Shown here piece by piece: positions 1 through 7,230 of a stretch of 15,513 bases of DNA (its first letter is position 1; every line of letters starts with the position of its first letter). The notes beneath the pieces were generated by a model, which was given only the letters and a program-made list of their open reading frames with translations, searched no databases and was not told the origin of the DNA. The translations under genes and the position numbers were made by a program. The stretch is from an uncultured Selenomonadaceae bacterium (lineage in GTDB: Bacteria > Bacillota > Negativicutes > Selenomonadales > Selenomonadaceae), in NCBI GenBank assembly GCA_902782705.1, contig CACZOL010000111.1, positions 1-15,513 of the forward strand. Direction: 5' to 3'.

Positions 1-645
1 ATTCGCCGCATCGGCGCGAAGGTCATTGCGCTTTGCGGGCGCAGGGACTCAACGCTCGGGAAGAACGCCGACTATTTCATTGACGCGGGCGTGGAAAAAG
101 AAGCGTGCCCGCTGGGACTTGCACCGACGGCCAGCACGACGGCGGCGCTCGCCATGGGCGACGCGCTGGCAATGGCGCTTCTTGCGGCTCGGAATTTCAC
201 CGAGCAGGATTTCGCGGTATTCCATCCGGGCGGATCGCTCGGCCGGAAGCTGCTCCTGACCGTCGAAAACGTCATGCGCAGCGGCGAGGACAATCCGATC
301 ATCCATGCGGACCGCACGGCGAAGGAAGCGCTTTTCGTGATGACCTCGACGGGCGTCGGCGCGACTTCCGTAGTGGACGCGGAAGGCAAGTTTATCGGTC
401 TTGTGACCGACGGCGATGTGCGCCGCTGCCTCGCGAAGGGACCGGAGTTCCTCAACGAGCCGGTTGAGCATTTCATGACGCGCAATCCGGAAACAATTAC
501 GAAGGACAAATTGGCGGCGTCGGCGCTGTCCCTGATGGAGAAGCATCAGCCGCGTCCGATTACGGTGCTTCCTGTCGTGGACGAGAATCACGTGCCGCTG
601 GGAATCGTGCATTTGACCGATCTCTTGCGGCAAGGAGTGGTTTGA
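1..645 (+). CDS. kdsD: Arabinose-5-phosphate isomerase KdsD, 3' part
   Basis: This gene runs in from before the window; 214 codons of its C-terminal part are visible, against about 320-330 residues for the usual full protein. KdsD converts ribulose 5-phosphate to arabinose 5-phosphate in the cytoplasm, the first step of Kdo synthesis for LPS. The visible part opens in the end of the SIS (sugar isomerase) domain, with the family-typical stretches ACPLGLAPTASTT, AMGDALAMALL and FHPGGSLGRKLL. Two CBS domains follow, starting near VMRSGEDNPII and FMTRNPETITK, as in full-length KdsD/GutQ enzymes. The stop codon lies one base before the kdsC start, so the two genes are almost certainly co-transcribed and probably translationally coupled. 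The missing N-terminus is a window-edge effect, not a truncation. Identity is very likely; GutQ-type paralogues have the same architecture, but the kdsC neighbour favours KdsD. Confidence 0.96.
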   Translation: MRRIGAKVIALCGRRDSTLGKNADYFIDAGVEKEACPLGLAPTASTTAALAMGDALAMALLAARNFTEQDFAVFHPGGSLGRKLLLTVENVMRSGEDNPIIHADRTAKEALFVMTSTGVGATSVVDAEGKFIGLVTDGDVRRCLAKGPEFLNEPVEHFMTRNPETITKDKLAASALSLMEKHQPRPITVLPVVDENHVPLGIVHLTDLLRQGVV

Positions 646-646
646 T

Positions 647-1180
647 ATGGCGGCGCAAGCGACCTTGGAAGCGCGCATGAAGCGTATCCGGTTGATCATC
701 TTGGACGTGGACGGCGTTCTTACCGACGGCGGCATTTACATGGGGCCGGATGGAGAGGCATTCAAACGCTTTGACATCAAGGACGGCGCGGGTATCGTCC
801 TCTGGCGCCGAGCGGGGGGCATGACGGCAATCCTGACCGGTCGTTCCTCGAAAATCGTGGAGAACCGCGCCAAAGAGCTGCAAATTTCCATTGTGCGCCA
901 AGGCTGCACAGACAAGCGTGCGGCCTACGACGAGTTGAAAAAAGAGCTGCAGGTCACGGACGACGAGATCGCCTATATCGGTGACGATATCATTGATTTA
1001 CCCGTGATGAAACAAGTCGGGCTGCCTATTGCCGTCGGGGATGCCGTGCCGGAAGTGCGCGAGACGGCGAGTTTCGCCACGAATCACACCGGCGGGCACG
1101 GCGCAATCCGCGAAGCGGTGGAACGTATCCTGCGCGCGCAGGGGCGCTTTGAGGAGGCGGCCGCGCAGTATCTTTCGTAA
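647..1180 (+). CDS. kdsC: 3-deoxy-D-manno-octulosonate-8-phosphate phosphatase KdsC
   Basis: KdsC hydrolyses Kdo 8-phosphate to Kdo and phosphate in the cytoplasm. The 177-residue protein is a C0-type HAD phosphatase without a large cap domain, the normal KdsC size. Visible motifs are DVDGVLTDGG (residues 20-29; D20 nucleophile, D22 general acid/base), ILTGR with T64 (motif II), a lysine at K90 (motif III) and IGDDIIDLPVM with D113/D114 binding Mg2+. The ATG at 647 has AAGGAG at 632-637 inside the end of kdsD. A second in-frame ATG at residue 11 would also keep the catalytic motif, but the first has the better-placed ribosome binding site. The gene sits between kdsD and an LpxL-type acyltransferase, as expected for an LPS operon. 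Confidence 0.96.
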   Translation: MAAQATLEARMKRIRLIILDVDGVLTDGGIYMGPDGEAFKRFDIKDGAGIVLWRRAGGMTAILTGRSSKIVENRAKELQISIVRQGCTDKRAAYDELKKELQVTDDEIAYIGDDIIDLPVMKQVGLPIAVGDAVPEVRETASFATNHTGGHGAIREAVERILRAQGRFEEAAAQYLS

Positions 1181-1192
1181 GGGGACTATCGC

Positions 1193-2113
1193 ATGATTTA
1201 CCACTTTCTGATGTTTCTTTCCCGCGTCGTTCGATGCCTGCCCCATTCGTTTCTATTGACATTGGGGAAGGGAATGGGTATCCTGTATTACAGGCTCATC
1301 AAGAAGCAGAGAGAGCGTGCTGTGAGCCAGATGATGGAAGGCCTGCAGATTTCAGAGGACGAGGCGCGGGAAACGGTGCGGCGTTCGTTTATCAATCTCG
1401 GCCGCAATATCTTGGAAATCCTTTACATGCCGAATCTGAACCGCGACAACATCTATGAATATATTTCGTTTGAGAACAGGGAATACATCGAGTCGGCGCT
1501 CGCCGAGGGACGGGGCGTTGTCGTCTATACCGCGCATATCGGCACATGGGAATGGCTTTCGGCGGCGTTCCTTTTGACGGGGATCCCGGCCACGGCTATC
1601 GCGAAGAAGCAGCCCAACGAGCAATACACCCGCGTGATTGACGATCTTCGGGCGACCATCGGCATGGAGGTTTTTTCCCGCGGAACCAGCGAACTTTTCG
1701 CGGCGGCGCGGGCGTTGAAAAGCGGGAAATTGCTGGGATTTCTCGCCGATCAGGACGGCGGCCCGGGCGGCGCGTTTATCGACTTTCTCGGGAAGACTGC
1801 GTCGACGCCGTTGGGTCCGGCGGTCTTTTCAAAAAAATTCGGCGCTCCGGTCGTGCCCGCGTTTATTTTGCGCCAGCCGGGCGGCAAACACAAAGTGTGG
1901 CTCGGCGAGCCGATGCATTACGAGGATCACGGCGATCCCGATCGGGATCTGTACGATTTTACTGAGAAGATGACAAGAATCTTGGAGCGCGTCATTCGGG
2001 AGAATCCGACGCAGTGGCTCTGGTTCCAGCATCGTTGGAACACGCCGCCGGAACAGCAGCATGTCAAACATCACACCATAAAACCCGTGGAGGGGACAAA
2101 GCATGGAGCGTAA
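1193..2113 (+). CDS. lpxL: LpxL/HtrB-type lipid A (Kdo-dependent) acyltransferase
   Basis: This 306-residue protein belongs to the lysophospholipid/lipid A late acyltransferase family, which adds a secondary acyl chain to Kdo2-lipid IVA on the inner face of the inner membrane. The catalytic HX4E motif is visible as HIGTWEW, with H115 and E120. Later family-like stretches are FLADQDGGPGGAFIDFLG, which matches the LpxL region around the second conserved block, and NPTQWLWFQHRWNTPP near the C-terminus. The N-terminal ~30 residues are hydrophobic enough for a membrane anchor. The ATG follows AAGGGGAC, and the 3' end overlaps lptC by 11 nt, so it lies inside the kds-lpt operon. It is the only late acyltransferase in the window. 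Which chain it transfers, and whether it is nearer LpxL or LpxM, cannot be read from sequence. Confidence 0.9.
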   Translation: MIYHFLMFLSRVVRCLPHSFLLTLGKGMGILYYRLIKKQRERAVSQMMEGLQISEDEARETVRRSFINLGRNILEILYMPNLNRDNIYEYISFENREYIESALAEGRGVVVYTAHIGTWEWLSAAFLLTGIPATAIAKKQPNEQYTRVIDDLRATIGMEVFSRGTSELFAAARALKSGKLLGFLADQDGGPGGAFIDFLGKTASTPLGPAVFSKKFGAPVVPAFILRQPGGKHKVWLGEPMHYEDHGDPDRDLYDFTEKMTRILERVIRENPTQWLWFQHRWNTPPEQQHVKHHTIKPVEGTKHGA

Positions 2114-2669
2114 GAAGCTTGCCGCGATTGGCGCGGTCGTCGTTTTCGCCGCGCTCGCCGCGTGGGTGACGCTTTCCATTCCGGAGCCGCCCGCGCCGAG
2201 TGAACAAGGCACGACAAAGAAACGAGAAATGGAATACAGCGAAAACACGATTCGCGAGGAAGTGGACGGCAAATTGCTCTGGGAGCTCACGACCGCTTCT
2301 TCCAGCATCGACGTGGATACCCAGGATACGACTTTTACGGGCGCCAAGGGGAAATATTTTTTCGCGGACGGGAATGTTTTGACACTCACGGCAAAGGAAG
2401 GCCGGTACGAAAGCAAGACGCGGAACCTGAAGCTCATCGGAGACGTCGAGGCGGTCATGTCGGACGGCTCGAAGCTGACAAGCCGCGAGCTGGAATGGGT
2501 AGCGAAAGAGGATCGACTGGTCGCGACAGGCAAGGCGCGTGTCTCCAAGCCGGACGTCAGCTTGGAAGCGGATCGCATAGAGAGCTGGGACCAGTTCCAG
2601 GAATTCCGGGCAACGGGTAATGCGCATCTTGTCAGGGAACAGGACGGAAAGGGAGCGAAAGAGAAATGA
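2103..2669 (+). CDS. lptC: LPS export ABC transporter periplasmic protein LptC
   Basis: LptC is the bitopic inner-membrane protein that receives LPS from the LptB2FG complex and passes it to LptA. The 188-residue product has an N-terminal membrane segment (about residues 7-26) followed by a periplasmic part built of short beta-forming repeats, such as TFTGAKGKYFFADGNVLTL, LIGDVEAVMSDGSKLTSREL and ATGKARVSKPDVSLEADRI. This pattern matches the LptC/OstA beta-jellyroll. Length is typical for LptC (about 190). The start overlaps the acyltransferase by 11 nt, and the stop overlaps the lptA start as ATGA. The lptC-lptA-lptB order is the classic one, which makes the identification firm although LptC sequences diverge strongly. 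Confidence 0.92.
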   Translation: MERKKLAAIGAVVVFAALAAWVTLSIPEPPAPSEQGTTKKREMEYSENTIREEVDGKLLWELTTASSSIDVDTQDTTFTGAKGKYFFADGNVLTLTAKEGRYESKTRNLKLIGDVEAVMSDGSKLTSRELEWVAKEDRLVATGKARVSKPDVSLEADRIESWDQFQEFRATGNAHLVREQDGKGAKEK

Positions 2670-3403
2670 GAGCTTTTAAGATAATTCCGGGCTGGGCGGC
2701 AGTGACCGCAGGCGTTTTGCTCGTTTCGGCAGTGGCATTGGCGGCGCCGGAGCAGGAGACGGAGCCCACAAAAAGCGGATTGTCGGAACTCAACGCGGAT
2801 ACGATGGAATATAATATGAAGACCGGGCAAATGACGGCAACCGGAAACGTCGTTATCCATTATGACGGCGGTGTGGCTACCGGGGCTTCCGCAACTTACA
2901 ATACGAAGACTTCGTCGGGCGCGTTGACGGGCGGGGTCGTTGCGGATAAGGGGGATATGCACCTCGACTGCGACCGCATCGAGTTCATGTCCAAGACGCA
3001 GATAGTCGCTATCGGAAACGTGCACGGACGCAAGCAGGATAAGCAGGTTGTCGGTCCGCGCGTCGAATATGACAGCGGCGAGGAATATGCCCGTATGCCT
3101 GAGGGCGGAACGCTTTCGACAAAAGACGGAAGCTTTACCGCCGACTATATGGAAGGTTGGGCCAAAGAGGAGCGCGCCAAGGGCATCGGCAACGCGCATA
3201 TCGTCAGCCCGTCGAAAGATTTTGAGGGCGGCGGCGACGAGGCCGAATATTTCGGGAAAGAAAACGGTAAGCTCGTTCTGACGGGGAACGCTTGGGCAAT
3301 ACGTGGCAATAATATGCTGAAAAGCGGGCGCATGACGGTCTATCTGAGTGAACGGGACAAAGCGGAAACGGTGGCAGATGAGAACGAAGCAGAGCAACAA
3401 TAA
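2666..3403 (+). CDS. lptA: LPS transport periplasmic bridge protein LptA (OstA family)
   Basis: LptA forms the periplasmic beta-jellyroll bridge that carries LPS from LptC to the OM translocon LptD. The 245-residue product has a signal peptide with a hydrophobic core at about residues 11-25 and an ALA|APE cleavage site near residue 26. The mature part has OstA-type repeats: LNADTMEYNMKTGQMTATGN, DCDRIEFMSKTQIVAIGNV and EFDGG-like turns further on. At about 220 mature residues it is longer than the Escherichia coli protein (about 160), which suggests extra jellyroll turns. The ATG overlaps the lptC stop by four bases (ATGA), a sign of translational coupling. The 3' end overlaps the likely lptB start. 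Confidence 0.92.
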   Translation: MRAFKIIPGWAAVTAGVLLVSAVALAAPEQETEPTKSGLSELNADTMEYNMKTGQMTATGNVVIHYDGGVATGASATYNTKTSSGALTGGVVADKGDMHLDCDRIEFMSKTQIVAIGNVHGRKQDKQVVGPRVEYDSGEEYARMPEGGTLSTKDGSFTADYMEGWAKEERAKGIGNAHIVSPSKDFEGGGDEAEYFGKENGKLVLTGNAWAIRGNNMLKSGRMTVYLSERDKAETVADENEAEQQ

Positions 3404-4256
3404 TATCGGTCATATATCGGCAGCCTCGGAATCCGTGCCGGAAAAAACGCCGGAGTTGATGGGCGAGGTGTTCGGCGCGCATGAGGAAGGCTTGTCAGCG
3501 CGCGCCTTTTCCCAGCGGCCTGCGTCGGACGAGAAGATGACGATCGAAGTCAGGAATCTCGTCAAGACATTCAAAAAGAGAAACGTCGTTAACGGCGTTT
3601 CCCTGAAAATGCAGACGGGGGAGATTGTCGGGCTTTTGGGCCCGAACGGTGCGGGGAAGACGACGACCTTTTATATGATTATCGGCCTTGAGCATCCGAA
3701 CGCCGGGGAAGTCTTTATCGGAAACCGCGAAGTCAGCGGCCTTCCGATGCATCAGCGCGCGGCGATGGGCGTCAGCTATCTCGCGCAGGAAGCTTCGATT
3801 TTTCGGCGGCTGACCGTTGAGGAAAACCTGATGGCGATCCTCGAAGCGACAACGCTTTCTCCGGCGGAACGCAAAGATCGGATGGAAGCGCTCCTGGAAG
3901 AATTTCACGTCGCGCACGTCAAGGACCGGCGCGGTACGGAACTTTCGGGCGGCGAACGCCGCCGTGTTGAGATTGCGCGCTGCCTTGCCATCGAGCCTCG
4001 ATTCATCTTGCTGGACGAGCCTTTTGCCGGCGTCGATCCCATCGCCGTCGCCGATATTCAAGGCATCATATCGTATTTGTGCCAGCGCGGGATCGGAATC
4101 CTGATTACCGACCACAATGTGCGTGAGACGCTTCATATCGTGGAGCGCGCGTATATCATGAACGAAGGCGAGATCCTGATCGAAGGCGACCGGGAGACGG
4201 TTGCGGCCGATCCTCTTGCGCGAAAGTTTTATCTGGGCGATAATTTTACACTGTAA
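3378..4256 (+). CDS. lptB: LPS export ABC transporter ATPase LptB
   Basis: LptB is the cytoplasmic ATPase that powers LPS extraction with the LptF/LptG permease. From the ATG at 3378 the product has 292 residues. All ABC elements are visible: Walker A GPNGAGKTT (K94), Q-loop Q137, signature LSGGE (189-193), Walker B ILLDEP (D213, E214) and H-loop H246. EPFAGVDPIAVADIQ and the ending KFYLGDNF are typical of LptB. The conserved ABC domain begins only at MTIEVRNLVKTF (ATG at 3537), so a 53-residue low-complexity N-terminal extension precedes it if 3378 is used. No start has a strong ribosome binding site. I chose 3378 because it overlaps lptA by 26 nt as elsewhere in this operon, and because the extension has GC-rich third positions. 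A GTG at 3348 and the ATG at 3537 (239 residues, the usual LptB length) are alternatives. Confidence 0.93.
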   Translation: MRTKQSNNNIGHISAASESVPEKTPELMGEVFGAHEEGLSARAFSQRPASDEKMTIEVRNLVKTFKKRNVVNGVSLKMQTGEIVGLLGPNGAGKTTTFYMIIGLEHPNAGEVFIGNREVSGLPMHQRAAMGVSYLAQEASIFRRLTVEENLMAILEATTLSPAERKDRMEALLEEFHVAHVKDRRGTELSGGERRRVEIARCLAIEPRFILLDEPFAGVDPIAVADIQGIISYLCQRGIGILITDHNVRETLHIVERAYIMNEGEILIEGDRETVAADPLARKFYLGDNFTL

Positions 4257-4394
4257 TACTCATCTTCGACCAAAATTTTATATAAAATTTTGACCGAAGA
4301 TACGCCTGCTTCGCAGGCGACAGCCGCGCCGAGGCGCGTTTGACGTCTCATAAATCGCAGTAAAAGATTTAAAAATCTTAACTGCGATTAATAT
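4256..4394 (+). repeat. Multi-hairpin intergenic repeat, copy A
   Basis: This 139-nt element has a related copy at 7752-7893. Stems in order: stem 1, 4262-4301 (ATCTTCG pairs with CGAAGAT around an inner AT-rich palindrome at 4271-4292); stem 2, 4303-4319 (CGCCTGC, loop TTC, GCAGGCG); stem 3, 4325-4338 (CGCGCC with GGCGCG); stem 4, 4353-4389 (AATCGCAGT with ACTGCGATT, plus an inner AAGATTT/AAATCTT helix). Blocks shared with copy B are ATACTCATCT, GACCAAAATTTTA, AGATACGCCT, CGTCTCATAAA and TTARTATAA. The element starts on the last base of the lptB stop codon and ends inside a TATAAT box before the LptF/G-family gene. No T-tract follows stem 1 or stem 4, so it does not look like a plain terminator. 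I do not recognise its family. Confidence 0.85.
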
Positions 4395-4397
4395 AAT
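4369..4397 (+). promoter_or_regulatory. Possible sigma-70 promoter for the LptF/G-family gene
   Basis: A TATAAT box lies at 4392-4397, with TTAAAA (4 of 6 matches to TTGACA) 17 bp upstream at 4369-4374. The -35 and most of the spacer fall within stem 4 of repeat copy A, so the repeat may supply the promoter. A start near 4404 would give a leader of about 50 nt. The box sequence and spacing are visible; activity is inference. Confidence 0.4.
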
Positions 4398-4454
4398 TTG
4401 AACAAGCGAACGGTGTGAATCCTTTTGCATCGTTCCATAGGAGCAATCAGTTTT

Positions 4455-5561
4455 ATGCGAATTCGTATTTTGGACCGCTATATTTTTCAGGAAGTCGCGT
4501 CGACGTTCCTGTTCAGTATATGCGCATTTACGGCTGTTTTCGTCGGCTCCGGCACGCTTTTCCGCATTGCCGAGTTCATCACGGACTACGGCGCGTCGTT
4601 TTCGGCGGTTGCGAAGCTCTTTGTGCTGAGCCTGCCGGGCGTCATCGTCTGGACGTTTCCGATGTCGATGCTCTTGGCGACGCTCTTGGCATTCGGGCGG
4701 CTTTCCGGCGGCAGCGAGATTACCGCGATGCAGTCTTGCGGCATCAGTTTTCAGCGGCTCTGCGTGCCGGGGATTATCCTTGGCTTAGTCATGAGCCTTT
4801 TCTCCGTCTGGTTCAATGAGTTTATCGTTCCGTGGTCGAACGGTGCGTATCATCGCGTGGTCAATTATGAGATCAAGAACAATACCGCGCCGAAGTCCCA
4901 AGACCACATTATCATCAAAGACATCAAATCCGGCACCATTGAGCGGCTCATCTACGCGCGGCGTTACGATGGTACGACGCAGCACATGGAGGGCGTGACG
5001 ATGCAGCTCTTTGAGAAAGGAAAGGTCTCGCACGTTGAGAACGCGGCCTACGCCGAGTGGAAAGGCGACCGCTGGATCATGCATGACGGCGTGATCTATG
5101 ATATCGCCAGCGGGGAAACTAAGGAAGAGGCGTCGCGGCACACGATGCATTTTAGTACGCAGACGCTGCCGGTGGCGCAAAGCCCGAGAGAAATCGTGAA
5201 CGCGCAGAAAAAGCCAGAGGCTATGACAATCCGAGAGCTGAAGGAGCAAATCAAGATCCTCTCTTCTCAATATGTCAATACGAGCAAATTTGAGACGGAG
5301 ATGTATCAGCGCTGGACCATTCCGTTCGCGAGCCTTGTCTTCGCGCTGGTTGGGATGCCGCTCGGACTCCAGCCGAATCGATCCGGTTCTTCGCGGGGCT
5401 TCGCAGTCAGTCTCGTGGTCATTTTCATCTATTATATGCTGATGGTCATGACGGGGGCCGTGGGAAAGAGCGGGAAAATACCGCTTTGGCTTGGCCTTTG
5501 GATGCCGAACATCATTTGTTTCTTTGCCGGGGTATTCTTTATACGGCAGGCGTCGCGTTAG
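4455..5561 (+). CDS. lptF/lptG: LptF/LptG-family LPS export permease
   Basis: This 368-residue inner-membrane protein is of the YjgP/YjgQ family, the transmembrane half of the LptB2FG LPS extractor. There are three hydrophobic segments in the N-terminal third (about residues 14-34, 52-80 and 103-123), a large periplasmic beta-rich domain (about 130-270) and three more segments in the last 85 residues. This is the six-helix LptF/LptG layout. The family-like coupling stretch GRLSGGSEITAMQSCGIS lies at 81-98. I chose the ATG at 4455 because AGGAGC is at 4439-4444; a TTG at 4425 would add ten residues but has no good ribosome binding site. It follows lptB after the repeat. Proteobacteria have two such genes (lptF and lptG) side by side, but only one is present here, so the paralogue name cannot be assigned. 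Confidence 0.93.
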   Translation: MRIRILDRYIFQEVASTFLFSICAFTAVFVGSGTLFRIAEFITDYGASFSAVAKLFVLSLPGVIVWTFPMSMLLATLLAFGRLSGGSEITAMQSCGISFQRLCVPGIILGLVMSLFSVWFNEFIVPWSNGAYHRVVNYEIKNNTAPKSQDHIIIKDIKSGTIERLIYARRYDGTTQHMEGVTMQLFEKGKVSHVENAAYAEWKGDRWIMHDGVIYDIASGETKEEASRHTMHFSTQTLPVAQSPREIVNAQKKPEAMTIRELKEQIKILSSQYVNTSKFETEMYQRWTIPFASLVFALVGMPLGLQPNRSGSSRGFAVSLVVIFIYYMLMVMTGAVGKSGKIPLWLGLWMPNIICFFAGVFFIRQASR

Positions 5562-5618
5562 CGACATAAGGGAGCTTTGAGTATTTATCCATAAAACCGG
5601 GAAGGTCGTGCAAGCAGT

Positions 5619-6794
5619 ATGTACGGAATCGTTCTTATAGCGGCGCTGGTCGTCACGGGCGGCGCGATTGCGGTCATCGGCGACCGCGTCGGCTCGAGGG
5701 TCGGCAAGAAGAAACTGTCCCTTTTCGGTCTGCGTCCGCGCCATACGTCAGTCATCGTCACCATCGTGACCGGCGTATTGATCACGACGCTGACATTCGC
5801 GGTACTTGCGGCGGCGTCGGAAAACGTGCGTGTCGCGCTTTTCGGTATGGAAAAGCTCAATGAAGAAATGCGGGGCACACAGGCGCGGCTGGATGAAGCG
5901 GGTGCGAAGCTTGCCGTTGCGGAGAAACAGCAGCGGGAAGCAGGCGAGGCGCTGAAAAAATCTCAGGGCGAAGTCGACGCGCTGCAGAAGGAGCAGGCGG
6001 AGTTGGAAGCCCGTACGCAGGAGTTGGCTGCAGGCAACGAGCAGCTGGAGACGGCGAAACGTGAATTAACGGAAGCAAACACTGCCTTGGCGGCCCAAAA
6101 CGGCGCGCTCACGACGGAAAACAGCGAACTGGAACAGAAGACGGAAGCGCTTCGGCAGGGACTTATCATCATGCGCGAGGGCGATATCGTCTTCCGCGCC
6201 GGAGAAGTACTTGCCAGCGGCGTCGTGCGGAGCAATCGTCCGATGGATGAGGTGCGCGGCGACTTAGGCGCTTTGATTCAGCTTGCCAACGCGGGGGCGG
6301 CGGAGCGCCTCGGGGGCGACAAAGAAGAAAACTATGTCTGGATTTATACGCCGGAGTACGACGCGGCGGCGGAAAGAATCATCGAGGGCGGCGAGAACAT
6401 GGTCGTCCGTATCGTCGCGGCCGGAAACCTCGTGCGCGGCGAACCGGTACGCACCGCGCTGGAACTTTTTGTGAACCACACCGTTTATCGCGAGGGAGAA
6501 TTTATTCTTTCCAAGCCTTTCACGTTTACGGGGACCCAGACGGGTGAAGCGGAATCGATCTTGATGGAATTCTTGCAGGAAGTGAATATGGCGGCGAAAG
6601 AACATGGCGTTTTGCCCGATCCCATTCGCGGCAGCGTGGGCGTCATGGGCAGTTCTCAATTCTACGAGGCGGCGACCGCCATCGCGGCCGCTCGCGGTTC
6701 GGGCGTTATCAGCGCCTATGCACGCGAGGAGACGGATTCCATCGGTCCGCTGCGATTGAAGATTCACGTCGAGTCGGACGGGTCGGCGCAGTGA
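5619..6794 (+). CDS. DUF3084 membrane-anchored coiled-coil protein
   Basis: The 391-residue product matches what I know of the DUF3084 family, whose function is not established. It has two membrane segments at about residues 2-21 and 44-66, separated by a short basic loop. A long Glu/Gln/Ala-rich coiled coil follows at about 75-180, then a globular C-terminal domain of about 200 residues starting near GLIIMREGDIVFRAGEVLASG. With both termini on the same side, the coil and C-terminal domain could face either cytoplasm or periplasm; the RVGSRVGKKK loop argues for a cytoplasmic loop and periplasmic coil. It follows the LptF/G-family gene after 57 nt and precedes the YqgF-like gene by 27 nt, so it is probably in one transcript with them. 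The ATG has only a distant AAGG (5602-5605). Its place among LPS transport genes suggests an envelope role, but that is inference. Confidence 0.82.
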   Translation: MYGIVLIAALVVTGGAIAVIGDRVGSRVGKKKLSLFGLRPRHTSVIVTIVTGVLITTLTFAVLAAASENVRVALFGMEKLNEEMRGTQARLDEAGAKLAVAEKQQREAGEALKKSQGEVDALQKEQAELEARTQELAAGNEQLETAKRELTEANTALAAQNGALTTENSELEQKTEALRQGLIIMREGDIVFRAGEVLASGVVRSNRPMDEVRGDLGALIQLANAGAAERLGGDKEENYVWIYTPEYDAAAERIIEGGENMVVRIVAAGNLVRGEPVRTALELFVNHTVYREGEFILSKPFTFTGTQTGEAESILMEFLQEVNMAAKEHGVLPDPIRGSVGVMGSSQFYEAATAIAAARGSGVISAYAREETDSIGPLRLKIHVESDGSAQ

Positions 6795-6821
6795 AGGACG
6801 CGGCAGGGAGAGGTGCGTCAA

Positions 6822-7223
6822 ATGCATGTGGCTGCCGTTGATCCGGGACGCGAAAAATGCGGGCTGGCCATTGTGGCGGAAGACGGGCGCGTATTGGTGC
6901 AGAAAGTCGTTGCCACGGCGCATTTGGCGGAGGAGATTTTCGCCATCGCGAAGGCGTTTGCTCCGGCGCTTGTCGTTCTCGGGAACGGCACGACCAGCGC
7001 CGAAGCCGAGACGGCAATCCGCGCTGCATTGCCGGAACTTCCCGTCGAGGTCGTCGACGAATACCGAACGACGGACGACGCGCGGCGCGCGTATTGGAAA
7101 TCGAACCCGCCGACGGGCTGGCGCCGCTTCTTGCCCACGGGAATGCAGGTGCCGCCGGTTCCCGTAGACGATTTTGTCGCGGTGATTCTGGCGCGGAGGT
7201 ATCTGGACGCGCGGGGCCGATAA
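6822..7223 (+). CDS. YqgF/RuvX-like RNase H-fold nuclease (divergent)
   Basis: This 133-residue protein has the layout of the YqgF/RuvC-like RNase H fold: a first strand with VDPGREKCGLAI (D7), VVLGNGTTS in the middle, VDEYRTTDDARRAYW (E80) and a C-terminal PVDDFVAVILARRYL (D116/D117). These three acidic positions fit a two-metal nuclease site. Canonical RuvX/YqgF matures the 16S rRNA 5' end or acts as a resolvase. This version lacks the usual DVG-start signature and instead resembles the DPGRDKCG type that I recall from cyanobacterial proteins, so the substrate is uncertain. I chose the ATG at 6822 because GGGAGAGG (6806-6813) lies 8 nt upstream; a GTG at 6813 sits inside that site. A hairpin terminator follows the stop. 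Confidence 0.75.
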   Translation: MHVAAVDPGREKCGLAIVAEDGRVLVQKVVATAHLAEEIFAIAKAFAPALVVLGNGTTSAEAETAIRAALPELPVEVVDEYRTTDDARRAYWKSNPPTGWRRFLPTGMQVPPVPVDDFVAVILARRYLDARGR

Positions 7224-7230
7224 CGAGACA

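Noticed and set aside
1..645. kdsD as a truncated pseudogene
   Set aside because: The frame is open to the first base of the window, so the missing SIS domain is a window-edge effect.
1829..3400. Long open frame on the minus strand (about 520 codons), with similar ones at 9282-10847, 12331-13728 and 13768-15396
   Set aside because: They lie opposite well-supported genes with clear domains, have no ribosome binding site or recognisable motif, and arise from GC-rich codon use.
4271..4292. Perfect AT-rich palindrome read as an operator or terminator of lptB
   Set aside because: It is one inner part of the repeat and recurs in the other copy; there is no T-tract after it and no repressor gene nearby.
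5574..5591. Very short leader ORF (TTG, five codons) after AAGGGAG before the DUF3084 gene
   Set aside because: The spacing to the site is too short and no attenuator hairpin accompanies it.
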